Assembly (NCBI GenBank): GCA_964551335.1
Contig: CAZKCO010000022.1
Span: forward strand, 40,411 to 104,410
Length of the DNA: 64,000 nt
From: Tunicatimonas sp964551335
GTDB taxonomy: Bacteria; Bacteroidota; Bacteroidia; Cytophagales; Cyclobacteriaceae
Direction of reading: 5' to 3'
Part shown: in pieces, positions 61,919-64,000 of the stretch
Layout of the letters: the number at the start of each line of letters is the position of its first letter
Position numbering within the stretch: the first letter of the stretch is position 1
The notes under the pieces: generated by a model
What the model was told of the DNA's origin: nothing
What the model saw: only the letters and a program-made list of their open reading frames with translations
Databases searched by the model: none
Position numbers and translations under genes: made by a program

Positions 61919-62218
61919 AGGTAAATTTTTACAAAGCTATGTGTAAAGGTATACATATAAATAAACGTGACCTACGCTTTTTAGTTTTTATTCATGACCC
62001 GAGCTAGACTCAGCATCTCGTTTTACCAGGTACCTTAAGGTGAGTTCAACAAGCCTCCCTACGGCAGGCAAGCTCACCCACTTTTGCTGCAAGCTGAGTT
62101 TACCTGAGTTAAGGTAGGCCAATTGAAGCCAGGTAGCTGAGCCTGCCGAAGCTACCCTTCAAGAATAACTATTCCTGCCTTTGGTTGTAGTAGATAGTGT
62201 ATACGTATCTTTCTGAAC
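61919..62218. other. Intergenic, relic operator and simple repeats
   Basis: About 300 bases. The relic operator of the antitoxin fragment lies at the left. Between 62028 and 62150 there are repeated GGTAnCTTAAGGT/CTGAGTTAAGGTAG-like words, and no gene. The region precedes a membrane-protein gene. Confidence 0.4.
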
Positions 62219-63172
62219 ATGTTAAAAAAAGCAAAAGCCGGCTGGGCCTTTCTCCGGAAAACCTTTGAAGAATTTTTTGATGATCACCCCCTCGATCATG
62301 CAGCTATCATTGCCTTTTACACTATCTTTTCGCTACCGGCTGTTTTAACCATTACCATCCACATTGCCGGGGCCGCCTTCGGACAGGAAGCGGTAAAAAA
62401 CGAAATTGAAAACCGGGTCAGTAGCGTTATCGGCGAAGAAAGTGCCCTGCAGATGCAACGCATTATTCAGCAGGCGGGACAGACCAGCGACAGCCCGATC
62501 GGTACTATCTTAGGTATTGCGCTGATGGTCTTTAGTGCCACTACGGTCTTTGTAGCCCTTCAGGATGCGCTGAATGCCATGTGGGAGGTGGAAGCCCGCC
62601 CAGAGAAAGGGTGGTTGAAAGTCATTATCAACCGGGTGCTCTCGCTGGCGATGGTAGTGAGCATGGGCTTTTTACTGCTGGTTTCCCTCACTGCCGATCT
62701 TTTTGTGAACCTGTTTAACGACTACCTGCAAGACCACTTTTCCGGCATCGCCTCGCAAATGATTTGGACAGGAAACTTCGCGATTTCCACCCTCCTCAGC
62801 ATCATCATCTTTGCCCTTATCTTCAAGGTACTACCCGATGCAAAAATACGCTGGAAAAACACCCTGATAGGCGCCCTGGTAACCGCTCTCTTATTTAACC
62901 TGGGGAAATACCTGATCAGCCTGCTACTGCAGAACGACCCCCTATCCGATACCTACGGCACAGCCGGGGCTCTAGTCATGATCCTGATCTGGGTATACTA
63001 TTCTTCCGTCATCTTTCTATTTGGTGCAGAGTTCACGCAGATATACTCCCGGCACTACGACCAGGGGATCAGACCTTCCGAGCATGCGGTGAAGGTTGAA
63101 ACGAGAAAGGTGCAAATGGACCAGGACGGTACAATAAAAGAAGTCAAAGGAAAGAAAGCCAAGAAATTTTGA
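62219..63172 (+). CDS. YihY/virulence-factor BrkB-family membrane protein
   Basis: 317 residues. The family start WAFLRKTFEEFFDDHPLDHAAIIAFYTIFSLPA is followed by about six helices and the motifs MVFSATTVFVALQDALNAMWEV, LIFKVLPDAKIRWKNTLIGA and GTAGALVMILIWVYYSSVIFLFGAEFTQ. The C-terminus is a basic cytosolic tail. The function of the family is not well defined; the old ribonuclease BN name is wrong for it. Confidence 0.88.
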   Translation: MLKKAKAGWAFLRKTFEEFFDDHPLDHAAIIAFYTIFSLPAVLTITIHIAGAAFGQEAVKNEIENRVSSVIGEESALQMQRIIQQAGQTSDSPIGTILGIALMVFSATTVFVALQDALNAMWEVEARPEKGWLKVIINRVLSLAMVVSMGFLLLVSLTADLFVNLFNDYLQDHFSGIASQMIWTGNFAISTLLSIIIFALIFKVLPDAKIRWKNTLIGALVTALLFNLGKYLISLLLQNDPLSDTYGTAGALVMILIWVYYSSVIFLFGAEFTQIYSRHYDQGIRPSEHAVKVETRKVQMDQDGTIKEVKGKKAKKF

Positions 63173-63245
63173 TATGACTAGTGCTTGGTTGCTGATTGTT
63201 CGTTGTGGGTCTTTTGTCCAACGTCATACATTCTACGTCCATCAT

Positions 63246-63659
63246 TTACCAATCTCCTCTGCGGTTTGCTTTCTTTTCGGCCTGTTGCTTTTTGCTGGTG
63301 AGGCGACGTTGTATCGAGGCCTTGGTGGGTTTGGTGGGTTTACGCTTTTTAGGCTTCGTAAAGGCTTTGGCCAGGAGCTCGTAAAAGCGCTCAATGCACT
63401 GCTCCTTGTTTTTTAGCTGGCTCCGCGATTCCTGGCATACCAGCTGCAGCTCCCCTTCCTTGTTGATACGGTTGCCAAGCTGTTTGTAAAGGATAGCTTT
63501 TTCAGCTTCAGAGAGCAGCTCTGAATTATTTACAGGAAAGCGCAGCTCCACCCGGGTCTCTACCTTGTTCACATTCTGGCCCCCCGCCCCTCCGCTTCTG
63601 GAGGTCTGGAAGCTACATTTCCGCTCTAGTGCTCTTTTTTTTAATTCATCTACTTTCAT
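63246..63659 (-). CDS. arfB: Ribosome rescue factor ArfB (peptidyl-tRNA hydrolase)
   Basis: The start at 63659 (MKVDELKKRALERKC) is preferred over an ATG 30 bases upstream. 137 residues with the catalytic GGQ motif in SGGAGGQNVNKVETRVELRF and a basic, Lys-rich tail (KPKKRKPTKPTKASIQRRL) that enters the mRNA channel of stalled ribosomes. It hydrolyses peptidyl-tRNA on non-stop ribosomes. Confidence 0.92.
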   Translation of the reverse strand: MKVDELKKRALERKCSFQTSRSGGAGGQNVNKVETRVELRFPVNNSELLSEAEKAILYKQLGNRINKEGELQLVCQESRSQLKNKEQCIERFYELLAKAFTKPKKRKPTKPTKASIQRRLTSKKQQAEKKANRRGDW

Positions 63660-63689
63660 ACCATTTGCAAGGTATACTGAACATGACAA

Positions 63690-64000
63690 AAGCTCAATGC
63701 TATCAGAAAGTTAGTACTCCTCTTTTGCATCAATAAACTTTCTGATTAAGGTTGAGGTAAGCGCGGTTGGAATAAACCTACAGTGCAGCTATCAGCTCAT
63801 AGGCCAGACACAGAAAGTTTATATAGATCTATGAAAACCTTGCCCAAGGGCAAACCATGAATAAAACAACTAATAATCTTTAACTTACTTCTCCTCATTC
63901 TACTAGACAAGTAACCACAATATGATGAAATAAAAACAGCGATTCAACCGCGATTTCTATGGTTTAAGCAAGCGATGGTGTATAGAATTTTTCATATTTT
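63690..64000. other. No gene recognised at the right edge
   Basis: About 310 bases with no convincing open frame, repeat or RNA motif. It may be the upstream region of a gene outside the window. Confidence 0.4.

Overview
The window reads as a chromosomal segment of a member of the Bacteroidota, most likely a Cytophagales-type gliding or marine/soil bacterium. The signs are a type IX secretion (T9SS) C-terminal sorting domain and SprB repeats, promoters of the TAnnTTTG / -33 TTTG type, a Bacteroidota-style CtaD oxidase, GH109, DUF6807, ThuA and PQQ/DUF1080 carbohydrate enzymes, and few Shine-Dalgarno sequences. No rRNA, tRNA or CRISPR array was seen. A run of 100 N (54060-54159) is a scaffold join, so distances across it are unreliable.

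Layout. 1-7948: end of a GH109-type oxidoreductase/glycosidase, a pyruvate kinase lacking its C-terminal domain, small lipoproteins and membrane proteins, a PepSY-like protein and a CPA2 cation:proton antiporter. 8052-16483 (minus strand): a clade II (Sec-type) nitrous oxide reductase operon, ric, polytopic membrane gene, cytochrome c, nosZ, membrane gene, nosL, nosD, nosF, nosY, with no nosR. 16536-25121: a nitrosative-stress and respiration island with two Rrf2 regulators, a truncated haemoglobin, a second ric, a hemerythrin-like gene, a decayed third ric paralogue, a ferredoxin gene interrupted by an amber codon, and a caa3-type oxidase operon (coxB, coxA, cytochrome c). An AGGA-N8-TCCT palindrome lies at the promoter of the second Rrf2 gene and again upstream of the oxidase operon, which suggests one regulator controls both. 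25175-29795: a histidine kinase, a response regulator fused to a CRP/FNR module, and a small stress-protein set (HdeD-like, SpoIIAA/STAS-like, Rnk/GreA-C-like). 30220-31112: a RES/Xre toxin-antitoxin pair with its operator.

31411-50044 (minus strand) is one tight six-gene operon of 18.6 kb: an outer-membrane beta-barrel-like protein, a 1469-residue secreted protein, a fibronectin-III-like protein, a 2063-residue SprB-repeat protein with a T9SS sorting domain, a 1275-residue protein with an A/T-rich C-terminal module, and a small A/T-rich gene overlapping its end. I read this as a candidate T9SS-linked polymorphic toxin/immunity locus. It is the most interesting part of the window. 50783-52301 holds a ParDE-type module between diverged direct repeats, and transposase debris.

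52302-61657 is a periplasmic carbohydrate/redox locus: a glycosidase-like protein (interrupted by the N run), a Tat-exported flavin amine-oxidase-like protein, a cytochrome c, a DUF6807 protein, a PQQ dehydrogenase fused to cytochrome c and DUF1080, and a ThuA-like lipoprotein. DUF1080 and ThuA are known from 3-keto-sugar metabolism, so oxidation and cleavage of glycosides in the periplasm is a reasonable reading. The window ends with a decayed copy of the Xre antitoxin, a YihY-family membrane protein and the ribosome-rescue factor ArfB.
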